A DNA stretch of 64,000 nt from Ochotona curzoniae (GCF_017591425.1 NW_024466599.1:70102501-70166500); one strand, 5' to 3'. Positions 1-11,700 are shown, counted from the stretch's first letter. Notes: generated from the sequence alone by a model not told the origin. Made by a program: numbers and translations.

Positions 1-480
1 CTGTTCCAGAAAAATATCATCATACAATTCAATAGAGAATAAGTATACAACAAGTCATTTGTGATAGGCTGAGATCTTGCTCTAAGCCATCATTGACAGG
101 GCCCAGTGCTTTGCCACAGCTGAGACTCAGCCTGTTGTGCTGGCATCCCAATACGGGCACAGGTTGGAGTCTTGGCTGCTGCACTTTGGACCCAGCTCCC
201 AGCTTCTGGCCTGAAAAAACAGTGGAGGATGGTTCAAGCACGTGGGCCAATGTACCTGTATGGGAGATTCAGAAGAAGCTACTGGCTTTGAAAAAATGGC
301 TCTGACCATGTGGCCCTTTAGGGAGTGAACCCATGCATGGAAGACCTTTCTCTCCTGTCTCCCCTTTCTGTAGCACTGCCTTTGAAATAAAAAGGGACTA
401 CATCTTAAAAAAAAAAAGAAAAAAAAAACCCCAGAATTCACCCGAGGAGGACTCCAATCTCAGAGTGAGTTCACACATAC
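1..480 (-). other. REV1: REV1 intron 8 (partial)
   Basis: The intron runs off the left edge. It holds one CSINE in opposite orientation, whose poly-A tail lies only about 50 nt from the exon 8 donor. The remainder, 1-96, is AT-rich with nothing recognised. Confidence 0.85.
97..428 (+). mobile_element. CSINE
   Basis: Starts 'gggcccagtgctttgccaca', has 'tgggagattcagaagaagct' and ends in an A-rich tail with AATAAAA. Diverged copy of the lagomorph tRNA-derived SINE, antisense to REV1. Confidence 0.8.
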
Positions 481-597
481 CTGCTTTGCCTGTCAGCAGC
501 CTGTTCTGGTAATACTGCCACTCCAGCTGGGGGTTAGCACCAGGGCGCAGCGGTGCCCTGCCTGTGCCTCTGTTGCTTGTCACGGCCACTGGCTTTC
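481..597 (-). CDS. REV1: REV1 exon 8: palm/fingers segment, residues 439-477
   Basis: A 117 nt exon, phase 1 to phase 1, with acceptor TTCTCCTCACAG and donor CAG|GTATGT. It reads GKPVAVTSNRGTGRAPLRPG, then ANPQLEWQYYQNRLLTGKA. 'KPVAV' is the conserved strand following motif I in Y-family polymerases; the 'RAPLRPGANPQLEWQYYQN' part is a REV1-specific insert. Differences from human are confined to the end (K to R, I to L, K to T). It is the last exon in the window, since the next (starting 'ADIPDSSLWEN' in human) lies off the left edge. Confidence 0.95.
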
Positions 598-1936
598 CTG
601 TGAGGAGAAGACAGGACTTAATACCTAAGAATACAAGTGTTAGCAACATGAAAAGGGACATTTATGAAGGAATTTTTAACAGGCCTTTTTTTTTTTTTTT
701 GCTTTAATTTCATTTAGGTGTTTAGCCCTAAAGAAGCTACTACTTTTAAACATTACCAACTAACATGCAAACATCATTCATGTTTTCCAATACTCTCCAA
801 AGATCAAAAAACTTTTTTTGATTCTGACATATTTATTTAAGCTAAAGCAGCAGTGTCACTTAGTTTTCTAAGGCTTTTGTTTGATTTCTTACATTACAAA
901 ATAGCCAAATCACATTGCAGATTCAGATTAGAGAAGTAAGGAGAGGAAGAAAAGCAACACACACACACACACACACGTCTATATACTACACACACATGTG
1001 CACACACAGCTATACACTTGATATATTTCTGGAATCAAAACAGGTTAACCTCTACATTTATCTTTCAGCTTCACAGTAAAAAAAACAAAAAAGAATCAAA
1101 CACATAGCCGCTTGGTTTTTGTTTTTGTTACAAAATTACTTTCACTTCCTCTTGTGTTAAATGACACGATAACTATGAAGCAGTAACATAGAGGATTCAT
1201 GTGTATATATTTATTGCTACCAACTGCTGTAAGGACCAAGGAAAAGATCACTGACAATGCACACATGCTGAAAGCTCCTGAGCTACAGCAGCAAATACGC
1301 ATGACAAAAATAAAGCCCTAGGATAAACTCAGTAGCCTCAGTGCCATAATTAGCAACCTTTCATTTTTAAGGCAATAACAACTTCCTTCTTCCAGATGGA
1401 GGGAGCTTTAAAAACTACTGATGAATTCACAAACAAATCTGTGTTACCTAAGATTTCACTAAAGCAAAAAGTGCATAGAAAATCTGACATTCTAGAAAAA
1501 CTCAGTAACAGAAAGTGATTATAAAAGCCAAAGGTGGGTATGTGCTGACTGCCCTAGCATGCTGGCATTATTGCTCAGAGTGGGGGATGCAGCAAGCCTC
1601 ACACATTTTAGCCACCATAAAATTTCCACTCACTGATAAAGGAGCACTAAGTATAACTAAAATACAGAAACACCCAGGGTAGGTCCCTGCCTCTGTTCCT
1701 CTTAGCTGCCAAGGTAAAGGGTGAGATCTTCACTGAGAGGTGTCTCTGCAGTGAGCTGGCAAGTTCCCTATCCACCTGCATAGTTACAAACAGCAGGGAC
1801 CAGGAAACTGGAGCAGGAACTGAACTTACCAAGGAACATCAGAAAGAAATTCATTTTAAGAAATTACGCTATTTCTTAGAATATATAATTTGTTAACACA
1901 TATCAATTTTCTTAAAACATAAATGAGGATACAGAC
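598..1936 (-). other. REV1: REV1 intron 7
   Basis: The intron holds a poly-T run near 687 and a CA/TG-rich microsatellite region (957-1010). No SINE or other family was recognised in the rest, which is AT-rich unique-looking sequence. Confidence 0.85.
957..976. repeat. (CA)n microsatellite
   Basis: About ten CA units, followed by impure CA/TG-rich sequence to about 1010. Confidence 0.85.
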
Positions 1937-2044
1937 CTTTGAGATCTGGTCTATTTCGTATACCGACTGACACAAAGAAGCAATCCATATCAACATGCAT
2001 TATACAGCTCTGGTGTCGGGGTGAACTCAATACTGACATATTTC
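1937..2044 (-). CDS. REV1: REV1 exon 7: polymerase motif I, residues 403-438
   Basis: A 108 nt exon, phase 1 to phase 1, with a strong pyrimidine-rich acceptor (TTCCTTTTAG) and donor AAG|GTCTGT. It encodes GNMSVLSSPRHQSCIMHVDM, then DCFFVSVGIRNRPDLK. The motif HVDMDCFFVSV is the first catalytic motif of Y-family polymerases: Asp421 (human Asp423) is a metal ligand, and Phe426 is the steric-gate residue (human Phe428). Asn404 replaces a human Asp. The exon was found by translating the minus strand between exons 6 and 8; it contains no ATG suited to a start. Confidence 0.95.
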
Positions 2045-2454
2045 CTAAAAGGAAAAAGAAAGTATTCAAACCCCAACCTTCCTTTTTTATTTATAAAAGT
2101 ATCAGGTCTAGTTCATCTTAGGACTGCATATAAAAGATGTTTATAAGCAGAATGGAGCCTTTGAAAAACACAGAATCTATTATAGTTACATCTACTCTAA
2201 AGAGAAAGCTAATGTGTTTCCAAACATAATTTCAAATCAATTCTGAGGATACCATGATTTCTGGGTATACATTCTAATAATTAAGTTTCTAGCTAAAACA
2301 TTCTGCCTCAAAAATTATATAAGCTGATTATCTTACACAAAAATGCATAAAGTTGTTTTTCTGTCTTCAGTGACAAGCAGATAAGTAAGTACCTTTTCAT
2401 GAGCAATACTAGACAACCTACAAAGCATTATTTGACAAAATACTAACTGTAACA

Positions 2455-2640
2455 ATGGGTACTGGGATCCAGTGTTTGGTAGGTGTCATATTTACATGTA
2501 TTAACTTACCCAATTTCCTTACAAAACTGTGAGGTAGGTCATTTCTGCCCCCTACCCCCCATTTTCTAGATTAGTAACCAAGAGTAACACAGCTTAAGCT
2601 AAGACTCATGTTCATATGATTTTTGAGCTAACTACCATGA
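2455..2640 (-). mobile_element. MIR-like SINE relic
   Basis: Contains the reverse-strand MIR features: 'tattaacttacccaattt', 'actgtgaggtaggt', a run like 'ccccattttctagattagta' and 'gagtaacacagctta'. Old and diverged. Confidence 0.6.
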
Positions 2641-2679
2641 TGCTGGTCTGAGTAAAAACACCTCAGGAATATAGAATAT

Positions 2680-2948
2680 GGGAGCTGGCTTCGGAGTATA
2701 TCCAGTTAAGCCACCACTTGCAATGCTGGCATCCCATAGAGGCACCAGTTGCAAGTTTCAATTCTCTACTTTTGATCCAGCTTAGAAGACGGCCCATGTG
2801 CTTGGGCCCCTGTACCTATGTGGGAGACCTGGATGAAGCTCCTGGCTCCTGGCTCTGGCCTGGCATAATCCTCACTACTGTTGGGTCTTATGAGAAGTGA
2901 CCTAGAAGAATGAAGAGCCCTCTTCCTCTTTGTAAAAGAAAATCAATA
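2680..2948 (+). mobile_element. CSINE, old copy
   Basis: Has 'gcaatgctggcatcccatag', 'tgtgggagacctggatgaag' and 'ctcctggctcctggctctgg'. The tail is eroded and the next CSINE follows directly. Confidence 0.75.
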
Positions 2949-2950
2949 AG

Positions 2951-3272
2951 GGCCTGGCGTGGTAGTCTAGTGGCTAAAGTCTTTGCCTTGAACGCGCCAG
3001 GATTCCATATTGATGCCAGTTCTAATCTGGTGGCCCTGCCTGCTTCTCATTCAGTTCCCTGCTTGTGGCCCGGGAAACCAGTTCAGAATGGCCCAAGGCC
3101 TTGGGATCCTGCACTTGTGTGGGAGATCTGGAAGAGGCTTTGGGTTTCTGGCTTTGAATCAGCTCAGCTTGGGCTGCTGCAGCGGCTTGGGAAGTGAATC
3201 AACAGATGGAAAATCTTCCTCTCTGTATCTCCTCCTCCCTGTATATCTGACTTTGCAATAAAAAAAAAAAAA
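2951..3272 (+). mobile_element. CSINE, full length
   Basis: Complete from 'ggcctggcgtggtagtctag' through the B-box region to a poly-A tail at 3258-3272. Inserted immediately downstream of another CSINE. Confidence 0.88.
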
Positions 3273-3644
3273 TCCCTGTAAGAACACCAATGGAAATTTT
3301 ACTCCACTAAAACTCAGCTCTGACATATTTTTGAGGGGATCAAGGTGTCTTTCTGAAGATAACAGGTTCTAATAACACTGAACTACAAAGATTCATAAGG
3401 ACCATTTTTACCTTAAGCCAGCCATACACAGAGTTCTCCTCTATTATCAGTCTCAAGACACATAAATCCTGGAATTAAGGACACTGGGCTTGTAAAAGTC
3501 TCAATCTCATAAAGGGATTATCCTCTGATAGTTTCAGAACACTTTAGTAACTGAGGGGTAATCTTGTCAGAACAGGTTCCAAAAAACCTGAAGATCAACC
3601 CCCTGAAAGTTTCTGGATCACTTGATTTACCAAACTGAATGTGA

Positions 3645-3860
3645 CAGCAATTACCTAGTTCTCACTATGTGCAAGGCACTGAACCTCTGCTCCTGTTATT
3701 CTTCGTGAGCTCACACCCTCCTGAGATGAAGGGCATTGGCCACGCTTAGGCAGAGAGGAAACTGAGGCTCAGAGAGCTGAGCTACCCTGCACATGGTCCT
3801 GCCACACAGAGCAGCAGAGCTGAGGTTTGAATGCAGGCTAAGCTAGTCCATTTGCGGCAT
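3645..3860 (-). mobile_element. MIR
   Basis: Reverse-strand MIR, clearly recognisable: 'ctatgtgcaaggcactgaac', 'gaggaaactgaggctcagag' and 'gctgaggtttgaatgcaggc'. Confidence 0.8.
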
Positions 3861-4878
3861 GAACTTCCTCGCCACCCTCGATACTCCCTTCAGAAACGAT
3901 GGATACATCTCAACAATCACAATTCTGCCGTGCTGAAGCAGCACATCAACAATCCAAAACAGTGAGGTCATACCTTCACATAGTTCAGAATGCGTAAACC
4001 AAGCATCTGCCGCATGCTTTCAAGCACTATCACAATCTCGCATTTTATTCTCATTCGTGGAACTAACTTCTAATAGTTCCTTGAAGCTTTCAAAATTAAA
4101 TGACCTCCAACTTTCAAGGTCAAGATACAAAATAAGACATCAAACATAACAAAAGGTAACAAAAAATTCATACAAGATTTCTATTACTTCCTAGGACAGA
4201 ACCATTTGCTTTTCTCTTTACCTCAGTTTCCAATACTGTAAGTTACAGAGTAATACTAAATAACCTATGGGATTTGTTCCTCTAAGAAACAAAAATCCTA
4301 TAATCAGGGGAAAAAAGCAATCCTCAACCAGATACTAATTTACAACTACTTATTGCTGGATTTGTTTTGTTCTGATGAGAAAAGCACAACAAAACAAAAT
4401 GCAATCAATCAATTTCTCTAAAAGTTTTGTACTGTGATCACAGTAGCTGCATGCCAAAGGTATTTACTTTTTCTTTTTAAAATCACTGGTCTTCACCAAG
4501 CCAATTTCATTCTTACAGGAGTTTAACGACTGAAACTGAATTAAAACATGTCAGACTTGTACAGCTCAAAACTTCACCAACTGGTAAGGCGTACATGGGC
4601 AACACAATGATCAGAATGCCAATTGTGCTGCTATTCAAAATTACCACAAAACCTTCAGTAAGCCACAATCAAATCTAAAGTAAAAAAAAAAAAAAAATTA
4701 GTAAGTAAGGACGCTTTCCACAACCCAAAGTATTTACTGTAAGTCAGATAACATGACAGCCCAATCCCAGAGGCTTTAATGTGAGATCTTAGTATTCATG
4801 AGAATACCAATGTTGGTGCAAGAGCAAAATGATCAAACATGACCGTTTCTTAAGAAAACAATTTCAGTAAGTATCTAC

Positions 4879-5582
4879 CTGTGTCAGTTACAACAAGGGC
4901 AGACCTGCCTGCTTTCATTTTTTTTAATTTTTCCCTTCCTGGAAAGATACCACTACTTTGTCTCTGTAGCATGTTGACAAACTCAGTAAATTCACACTTC
5001 CATGTTGCTATGTGATGTAGTCTTGAATGGGAATAAAAGTCTGAAATAAAATTGCAGTCTGAAGGTTTTGGCGGCACTGAAGGTGCTGCCTTGCTAACAG
5101 TAGGTACTGAAGAAGTGCTTTTTGTGCTTGAAGGCCCCTGAACAGTGGAGTGGTGAGCACCATTGATTTTAATGTTATTGTGCAAAGATGAAGAGCAAGC
5201 ATTAGTTCTGTGAGGAATCCGCAAGGCCTCTGCGCTTCTGGTGCTTTGCTGTAGCTGCTGCGCTGTGCAGTCTCTGAAAGCAGCGCTGCTGTTCTCAGTG
5301 GCGTCCTCCTGGGCAGAGTCTGGAGCAAGCCTGCTGGCCACACTGTTGCCTTGGGGCACTAAGCAATCCTGCGTCTTTAAGGCACCATTAGAGCTAGGAG
5401 TGTGTCCATTAAAAATGGCACTGCTGCCTCCACGATGTGGAATTCCGTTAGGATTCCCTCCCGGAAAGGTCTGCTCCAGGTCCACGAAGCTAAAATCACT
5501 ACTTGCATCTTCTTCATTCCAACAGTTCAGTCCATTGACTTTTACTTCGTTTTCTGTCTCAATCTTCTTTATTCTATGATTT
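4879..5582 (-). CDS. REV1: REV1 exon 6: linker and N-digit, residues 168-402
   Basis: A 704 nt exon, the largest here, with acceptor CTGCTTTAG and donor CAG|GTAGAT. It begins at NHRIKKIETENEVKVNG and runs through a low-complexity Ser/Thr/Pro-rich linker to SDCNFISDFYSHSRLHHIAT and FPGREKLKKMKAGRSALVVT. The last part is the N-digit found only in REV1. Arg355 here corresponds to human Arg357, which pairs with incoming dCTP, and Leu356 to Leu358, which holds the flipped-out template G. Against human as remembered the exon lacks two codons, one near 'SQEEDKAEKSS' and one near 'FSLSPLHSN'. The linker is poorly conserved and the N-digit well conserved. Confidence 0.95.
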
Positions 5583-7493
5583 CTAAAGCAGGAAAAAACT
5601 CAGATTAGTAATGTCTGACTTTCAGCTCAAAAGAGCTCTTTATACACACTTTGGCAGTGACCTCTTTAAAGACAGAGAAGTTACAGAGCACTGGTACAGC
5701 TCTGGCTCAGCAGTTCAGCTACCTGTCGGGATCGCTGCACACCAGAGTAACCTGGTTCGGGGCTCCCACCTTGAGCCTGCCCAGCCCAGCAGGTGTAATT
5801 ACCAAGACAAGAGCTCCATCTCAGGTAAAATTAGAAGGGGAGGAAGCACACTCTGAAAATTACAGGAAATTTTTATGTTCTTTCAGTTCTGACAGGACAA
5901 TTCTTCACTAAATCACTAAACAAAAGCTAATTCTTCACTGTTTGTCTAAATAAAGAGGGGAAAAATACTCTAAGACCTAAACAAAAATTTTACCTTCTTT
6001 CTGTTATATGACAAAACTAAGCCACAGTACCAGAAAAATTCTAGAATGTTAACCATCTTGTGTTTTAGTATTTCTTTTCCCCACTTTATAGAGTCCCAAA
6101 GAATAGAATGAAATCTGAGTCACTTAAAAGAAAAAAAAACAACACACACTAACTTTAATTACTTTTATCACCAAAAAAATTCATTGGATTTATAAGCTCT
6201 AAACACCTATTTTCCAAAACACACTGTTTGGCTTTTACCAAGTAACTACTCGCTAAATTAACCCAATGTGAGTAACTCTCACAAAAGTGGTCAAAAACTA
6301 TTTGAATGGCTATTTCTATTTTTATTTAGTATTTATGTAAAGTAGTGCTAAACATCTTAAACCAAACAACACTACAAAGGGATTAAAATATCTAGACCAC
6401 TTAATTTCAGCTAGGGAAAAATTACCTATTACTCCATCAACAGGGTGGTTGCAAAAGTGGATACTTTAGGACCAGTTCATGTGTAGTACATCAGTAAAAT
6501 TCATACCTAGAAAAATGAGGTATTTGTCCTATTGACAGGAAAAATGGCATTTCACTCCCAAGAAACATTAAATTTAAACTTTAGGATAGATAATATAAGG
6601 CGATCTGGACCAAGTTTTCTAGTGACAGGTTCATAAACATTAAATCTTTTGCTAAGGTCACATCCGGATCCTCTACATGTTTCACGTATTGCTGGGTAAT
6701 AATGACAAAACCAATTAGTATTACAGCATTCACATAAGCAACAACTCATGCATTATGCAGTAAAACTCCACTGAGAAATGTCCACAGCATTAGCACACTT
6801 ACAGTCACGACCTAGAAGAGGGCTGCCACACACACACAGTGCCAGGGCACAGGCCAGAGACCTGCCACACTGCCAGGTTGTGTCCTTAGGCTTTCATTTT
6901 AGTATCAACTTGGTTTATGACAGAGGTGAGACGTAACACATGACCACCCACTAGGGACAGGCGTGGGCTCCACCAGCCATCTCACAGAATCCCACAGCCA
7001 ACTCTGAGTCCATCCACACAGACGCTCTTGTCAGAGAATGGAAAACACAAAAGAAAACTGCAAAGGATTAACAGAGGAAGGAAAGAAAATCTAACCTTTT
7101 ACATGTCAGAGAAAGCCTGGCTCTTCAGACAGAGAAAACAAGAAAGCAAAAAGTCACATCATAGCAGCTCAGAGATTTATACTGTGTATTCAACAGAACA
7201 AAAAAAAAAAAAAATCAGGGGAAGCACTAAGAGTGATGTAAAGCAAATCATATCTAATTTTTGTGTCAAAAACATATCTAAAGAATCTTGACAGTAACAA
7301 ATGCAAGGGAAATGTACATATTCAAGAAATTAATGTTAATACACATTTCTGTGTACTAGTTTCTAGGCTTGGGGAGGCACCTGCAAAGCTCTACTAAAAA
7401 CACCACCGACAGTTTAAGTCATTAGACAACAGCATAAACATACCAAGAAGTTAAGGCAAACAGGCAATTTTTTCCTAAAACTGTCACAAGGAA

Positions 7494-7804
7494 GGGCCAG
7501 CACACGGCTCAACTGGCTAATCCTCCCCCTGCAAGTGCTGCAATCCCACACAAGTATCAGTTTGTGTCCCAGCTGCTCCACTTCCAATCCACCCAAGCAG
7601 CAGAGGATATTAAGTCCTGGGGCCCCCGCACCCATGTGGGAGATGTGGAAGAAGTTCCTGGCTCCTGGTTCCAGACTGGCTCAGTTCCACTCCAGCCACT
7701 ACAGCCATTTGGGGAGTGAACCAGGAAGAGCTTTCACTGAGTTTCCTCCTTTGTAACTCCACTTCTCAAATAAAAATAAGTAAGTCTTAAATTTTTTTTT
7801 TTTT
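7494..7804 (+). mobile_element. CSINE
   Basis: Starts 'agggccagcacacggctcaa', has 'tgtgggagatgtggaagaag' and the tail 'aaataaaaataagtaagtct', then a T-run. Subtype with 'actggctaatcctcc'. Confidence 0.82.
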
Positions 7805-8450
7805 TGGAAAAGATACTTAATTTCTATTTCACTTAGTGTGGGTAAGAAAAAGGATGAAGCTACATATTCTACAGAAAGGCTTTCTGCTATCAACTTATAA
7901 ACGATGCCATGATTTTAAAAAGTAAAATTTTGAGGTAATGAGAAAAACATTCCAATATGCTTATAAGTGAATACAAGCGAAGCATTTAGTGACAACCACA
8001 AAAAGGCAGAAAACAGTGACACTCGATACTCCCAGGTTAATTATGACTTCTGATCTTTCAGGAAAAAAAAAATGTCCAACTCCCAAGGAAAGCAATTTAA
8101 TAACTACGGGACTGGTGGTAATGAACACCTGAACGCAAGCTAAGGCAACACACTAATTACTTAGGAAACTAATTTCCTGAGGACTGTTTAGAAACTGTAT
8201 ATTTCAAAAATAACCTAGAAATGGCTACATACTACTATCTTTTCACACATGGCATATAACAAAAAAGCAGTTCGGACAGTCAGCTCAATATCCTATGGAA
8301 GTAACACTCCGTATCAAATTACTCTTAAAAGGAAATAATACTCAGGAAACTGAGAAAAATATACTAACAATTTAATTTCAAGCAAAATGTAGCATAAACA
8401 GAAACACTTCTTTACATTTTATGGAACTTTCATCATAAAAGATGTATTTG

Positions 8451-8452
<2 letters not shown>

Positions 8453-8484
<32 letters not shown>
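8453..8484. repeat. (GT)n microsatellite
   Basis: About sixteen GT units, 55 bp from the exon 5 donor on the intron side. Confidence 0.9.
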
Positions 8485-8486
<2 letters not shown>

Positions 8487-8539
8487 CTCCTCTTCAGTAA
8501 CAACCAAGTAAGGAGTATTTCCAGGCTAGGGAAACTTAC

Positions 8540-8692
8540 ACCCTGTTGTTGAGTTGCTTGGCTGTATTACTTGGACCTGGCAGAGGCTCCTCGGGTTTGC
8601 ACACAGCATTGAAGTTGAGACTTTTCTGCACAGAGGACTGCCTGCTGTATAGCTGGTACGGAATGCAGGACAGCAGGCGTCCAGCTTTAATG
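8540..8692 (-). CDS. REV1: REV1 exon 5: end of BRCT and start of linker, residues 117-167
   Basis: The exon opens with the last base of the Ser codon and reads IKAGRLLSCIPYQLYSRQSS, followed by VQKSLNFNAVCKPEEPLPGP and SNTAKQLNNRV. It is 153 nt, phase 2 to phase 2. The acceptor is TGTTTCAG and the donor GGT|GTAAGT. It closes the BRCT fold (last helix 'SIKAGRLL') and starts the disordered linker, where substitutions against human become frequent (Y to C, TK to SR, G to S, P to A, R to K, D to E, I to T). The reading frame stays intact and joins exon 6 in phase. Confidence 0.94.
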
Positions 8693-8816
8693 CTGAAACA
8701 AAAGCAAAACCATGTTAGAGCTCCATACTTGAGTGCTTCATTAAAAAAAAAAAAATCAATGTTCTTAAAGATAGAATGTCATCAGCAACATAACCTGTCT
8801 TCCTAATTTATTCCTT

Positions 8817-9488
8817 CTCTTTCAATTTTAGTTGCCTCAGTATAAAATTATCTTAACTAAATACTGCAGGACAAGGTATTTCACCCACAAGAAGACATAA
8901 AGATCGATAATTTTTTAAAATTAGTGGTCAACAGAAACATTAGGGAAAAGCAAACAAACAAACAAACAAAATCTAATGAAAAACTGGATTCCAGAAAACC
9001 AACTGACCCTGGCTCCCGCTCAGCTCCGGCTACTGCAGCCCTCTTTCAATTTTAGTTGCCTCAGTATAAAATTATCTTAACTAAATACTGCAGGACAAGG
9101 TATTTCACCCACAAGAAGACATAAAGATCGATAATTTTTTAAAATTAGTGGTCAACAGAAACATTAGGGAAAAGCAAACAAACAAACAAACAAAATCTAA
9201 TGAAAAACTGGATTCCAGAAAACCAACTGACCCTGGCTCCCGCTCAGCTCCGGCTACTGCAGCCCTCTTTCAATTTTAGTTGCCTCAGTATAAAATTATC
9301 TTAACTAAATACTGCAGGACAAGGTATTTCACCCACAAGAAGACATAAAGATCGATAATTTTTTAAAATTAGTGGTCAACAGAAACATTAGGGAAAAGCA
9401 AACAAACAAACAAACAAAATCTAATGAAAAACTGGATTCCAGAAAACCAACTGACCCTGGCTCCCGCTCAGCTCCGGCTACTGCAGCC
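8817..9488. repeat. Perfect tandem triplication, 3 x 224 bp
   Basis: The unit starting 'ctctttcaattttagttgcc' and ending 'cggctactgcagcc' occurs at 8817, 9041 and 9265 with a constant 224 bp period. I saw no differences between copies. Each includes an (AAAC)n-like stretch and, at its end, the first ~30 bp of a truncated CSINE that continues only after the third copy. Recent duplication or an assembly artefact. Confidence 0.9.
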
Positions 9489-9586
9489 ATGCGGGAGCGA
9501 AGCATCAATGGCAGATCGTTATCTTTCACTCTCTCCTTCTCTCTATAAAGCTGCCTTCACAATAAACATAAGTGAATCCTATAAAC
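9456..9586 (+). mobile_element. CSINE, 5'-truncated
   Basis: Begins within 'ctggctcccgctcagctccg' and continues 'actctctccttctctctata', ending with 'aataaacataagtgaatcct'. Its 5' part is shared with the triplicated unit. Confidence 0.7.
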
Positions 9587-9948
9587 AGTTTAAGCTGTAA
9601 GTAAAAACTACTAAATTATAAAAATATAAAACACTTTACCCAAACAGATTTATTATCACCTAAAAATTTTTATCAGAATTACAGTTTGTTGAAATATTGG
9701 ATCCAAATCCTAAAATTAGGATGTTTATCATTTCACTTTGTTCTTTAATCAGTCACTCTTCTTCCTTTAACAAGCAGTCTCAACTGACCAGGTATGCATG
9801 TTTTCTTATAGCATTAACTGGCTTGCTCCCCACAGCATTCCAACTTCTCAACTCCCAAAATGTACAGACTCTGAATATCAGGTAGAATCGTTAACATTAA
9901 CTTCCATCGTCTTAAGCACAATTTTAGGTAAGAAATAGTCAGTAGGGC

Positions 9949-10267
9949 CTAACATGATAGCCTAGTAGCTAAATCCTCGATTTGCATGCACCAGGATCCT
10001 ATATGGGGGCCGGCTCATGTCTCAGCTGCTCCACTTCCCATCCAGCTCCCTTGCTTGTAGCTTGGGAAGGCAGCAGAGGATGGGCCAAACCCTCAGTCCC
10101 CTGCACCCACGTGGGAGACCTGGAAGAGACTCCTGGCTCCTGGCTTTGGACTGGCTGAGCCCTGACTGTTGTGACCACTTGGAGAGTGAACCAGTGGATA
10201 AAAGATCTTTCTAGGTCTGCTTCTCTCTGTAAGTCTTTCCAATAATTAAAAAAAAAAAAAAAAAAAA
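9949..10267 (+). mobile_element. CSINE, full length
   Basis: Runs from 'gggcctaacatgatagccta' to a 22-nt poly-A tail; has 'cacgtgggagacctggaaga'. Confidence 0.88.
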
Positions 10268-10644
10268 GAGGGAGAGATAATGAGCAGACTTGACACTGGG
10301 AAAAGCCGAAGTGTAAAGAGATAGAAATACCCGATTACACACTATGGCACTTCTACTCCCCTACCAGCATGTGCAGGGACGCAGATCCCACGGGAGCTCC
10401 CTAGGGTCAGCACGGACACAACAAGGGTGAGACCCCGTCCAGCTAATGAGCCACGGGACACAGCACAATTCTTAGACTTATGGAAGCACACCCAAGGAGA
10501 TTATTTAAATTAAGCAATTAATTTAAACATCGCCACTTCCCAAATCAGATAGTGTCAGATATTTAGTGAAAGGATTTATAGTTCAATGAATACAGGATAA
10601 GAAATCCTAACCATTTGAAGTCCAAACCACTGTATACTAATTGC

Positions 10645-10962
10645 TTTTTTTTTTTAAGATTTATTTATTTTTATTGGAAAGGCAGATATACAGAGAGGAA
10701 GATCGTCCGTCCGATGAGTCACTCCCCAAGTGACCACAACGGCTGGTACTGTGCCAATCTGAAGCCAGGAGGCAGAAATTTCTTTCCAGGTCTCCCACAC
10801 GGGTACAGGGTCCCAAGGCTTTGGGCCATCCTTGACTGCCATCCCAGGCCACAAGCAGGGAGCTGGATGGGAAGTGGAGCTGCCAGGATTAGAACCAGTG
10901 GCCATAGGGATCCCGGTGCGTTCAAGGCGAGGACCCTAACTGCTACGCTACTGTGCTGGGCC
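10645..10962 (-). mobile_element. CSINE, full length
   Basis: Reverse copy: a T-run, then 'aagatttatttatttttatt', 'ggtctcccacacgggtacag', ending 'gctactgtgctgggcc'. Confidence 0.9.
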
Positions 10963-11401
10963 TCTGTATACTAACTGTTAACTCCCAATTATTTCATTTC
11001 ATTCATTTCTGTGTCTACATAACTGTATATGGACAGAAATATTATCTGAAATATATTCTTAAAGACTTTTTAAAAGAATCAGGGATAATTCCTAACATGA
11101 ACTTTCCTAAGCACAATTTAAACTTTTTAACAGAACAAGAGGCAATATGAAAAGTATTCATTGAAACAATGGATCATACATGCTACAGCACAGATGCCTC
11201 GGGGATATGAGCAGAAAGCAATACAAACTTCACCCGGCCTGACCTGAAGTTCTCCGTGTGCTGGACGACTCCCCACACACTTCACAAACTGAGCATGCCT
11301 TTCTGCCGTTTGATTTTCAAGAAATCATTACAATATACAAAGTTTTAAAAAATGAGAATTTTGTGGTTCCACATGTGTGCTGTGAGCTAGCAGATCAACG
11401 T

Positions 11402-11700
11402 AATGCCTGCGGTACTGGCATTTCTCATGAGCACCAGTTCAGGTTCTGGCTGCTCCGGATCTAATCAAGCTCAGTGTGACTGTGCCTGAAAAAGCAGAGG
11501 GGAGTGGCTCAAGTGCTTGTGTCCCTAACACCACGTTGGAGACCTAGAAGAAGCTCCTGGCTCAGGACTGGTCCCGTTCCAGCAATAGCGACCATTTGGG
11601 GAGTAAACCAGCAGATGGGAGATTCGTTTTCTCTCTCTCTCACTTCCGTACGAACCCTCCATAATGCAGCCTTTCAAGTAAAATTTTACCAAACAAAAAA
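11402..11700 (+). mobile_element. CSINE, diverged
   Basis: Contains 'gagcaccagttcaggttctg', 'ttggagacctagaagaagct' and 'ggggagtaaaccagcagatg'. Its 5' end is eroded. Confidence 0.7.

Larger units (their letters stand above)
2045..4878 (-). other. REV1: REV1 intron 6
   Basis: Contains two MIR-like elements, two adjacent CSINEs and an A-run at 4682-4697. The part from 3870 to 4878 shows no repeat I recognise. Confidence 0.85.
5583..8539 (-). other. REV1: REV1 intron 5
   Basis: Contains one CSINE (7494-7804) and a (GT)n tract next to exon 5. From 5583 to 7490 I recognise nothing beyond A-rich runs. Confidence 0.85.

Noticed and set aside
8816..9488. CRISPR-like or satellite interpretation of the direct repeats
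   Set aside because: Units are 224 bp, contiguous and without spacers, in a mammalian intron.
10615..10974. Open frames of 60-120 residues inside CSINE copies (many places)
   Set aside because: The same peptide patterns ('LPACGLGKQ', 'WDPAPVWE') recur because the SINE recurs; they are not genes.
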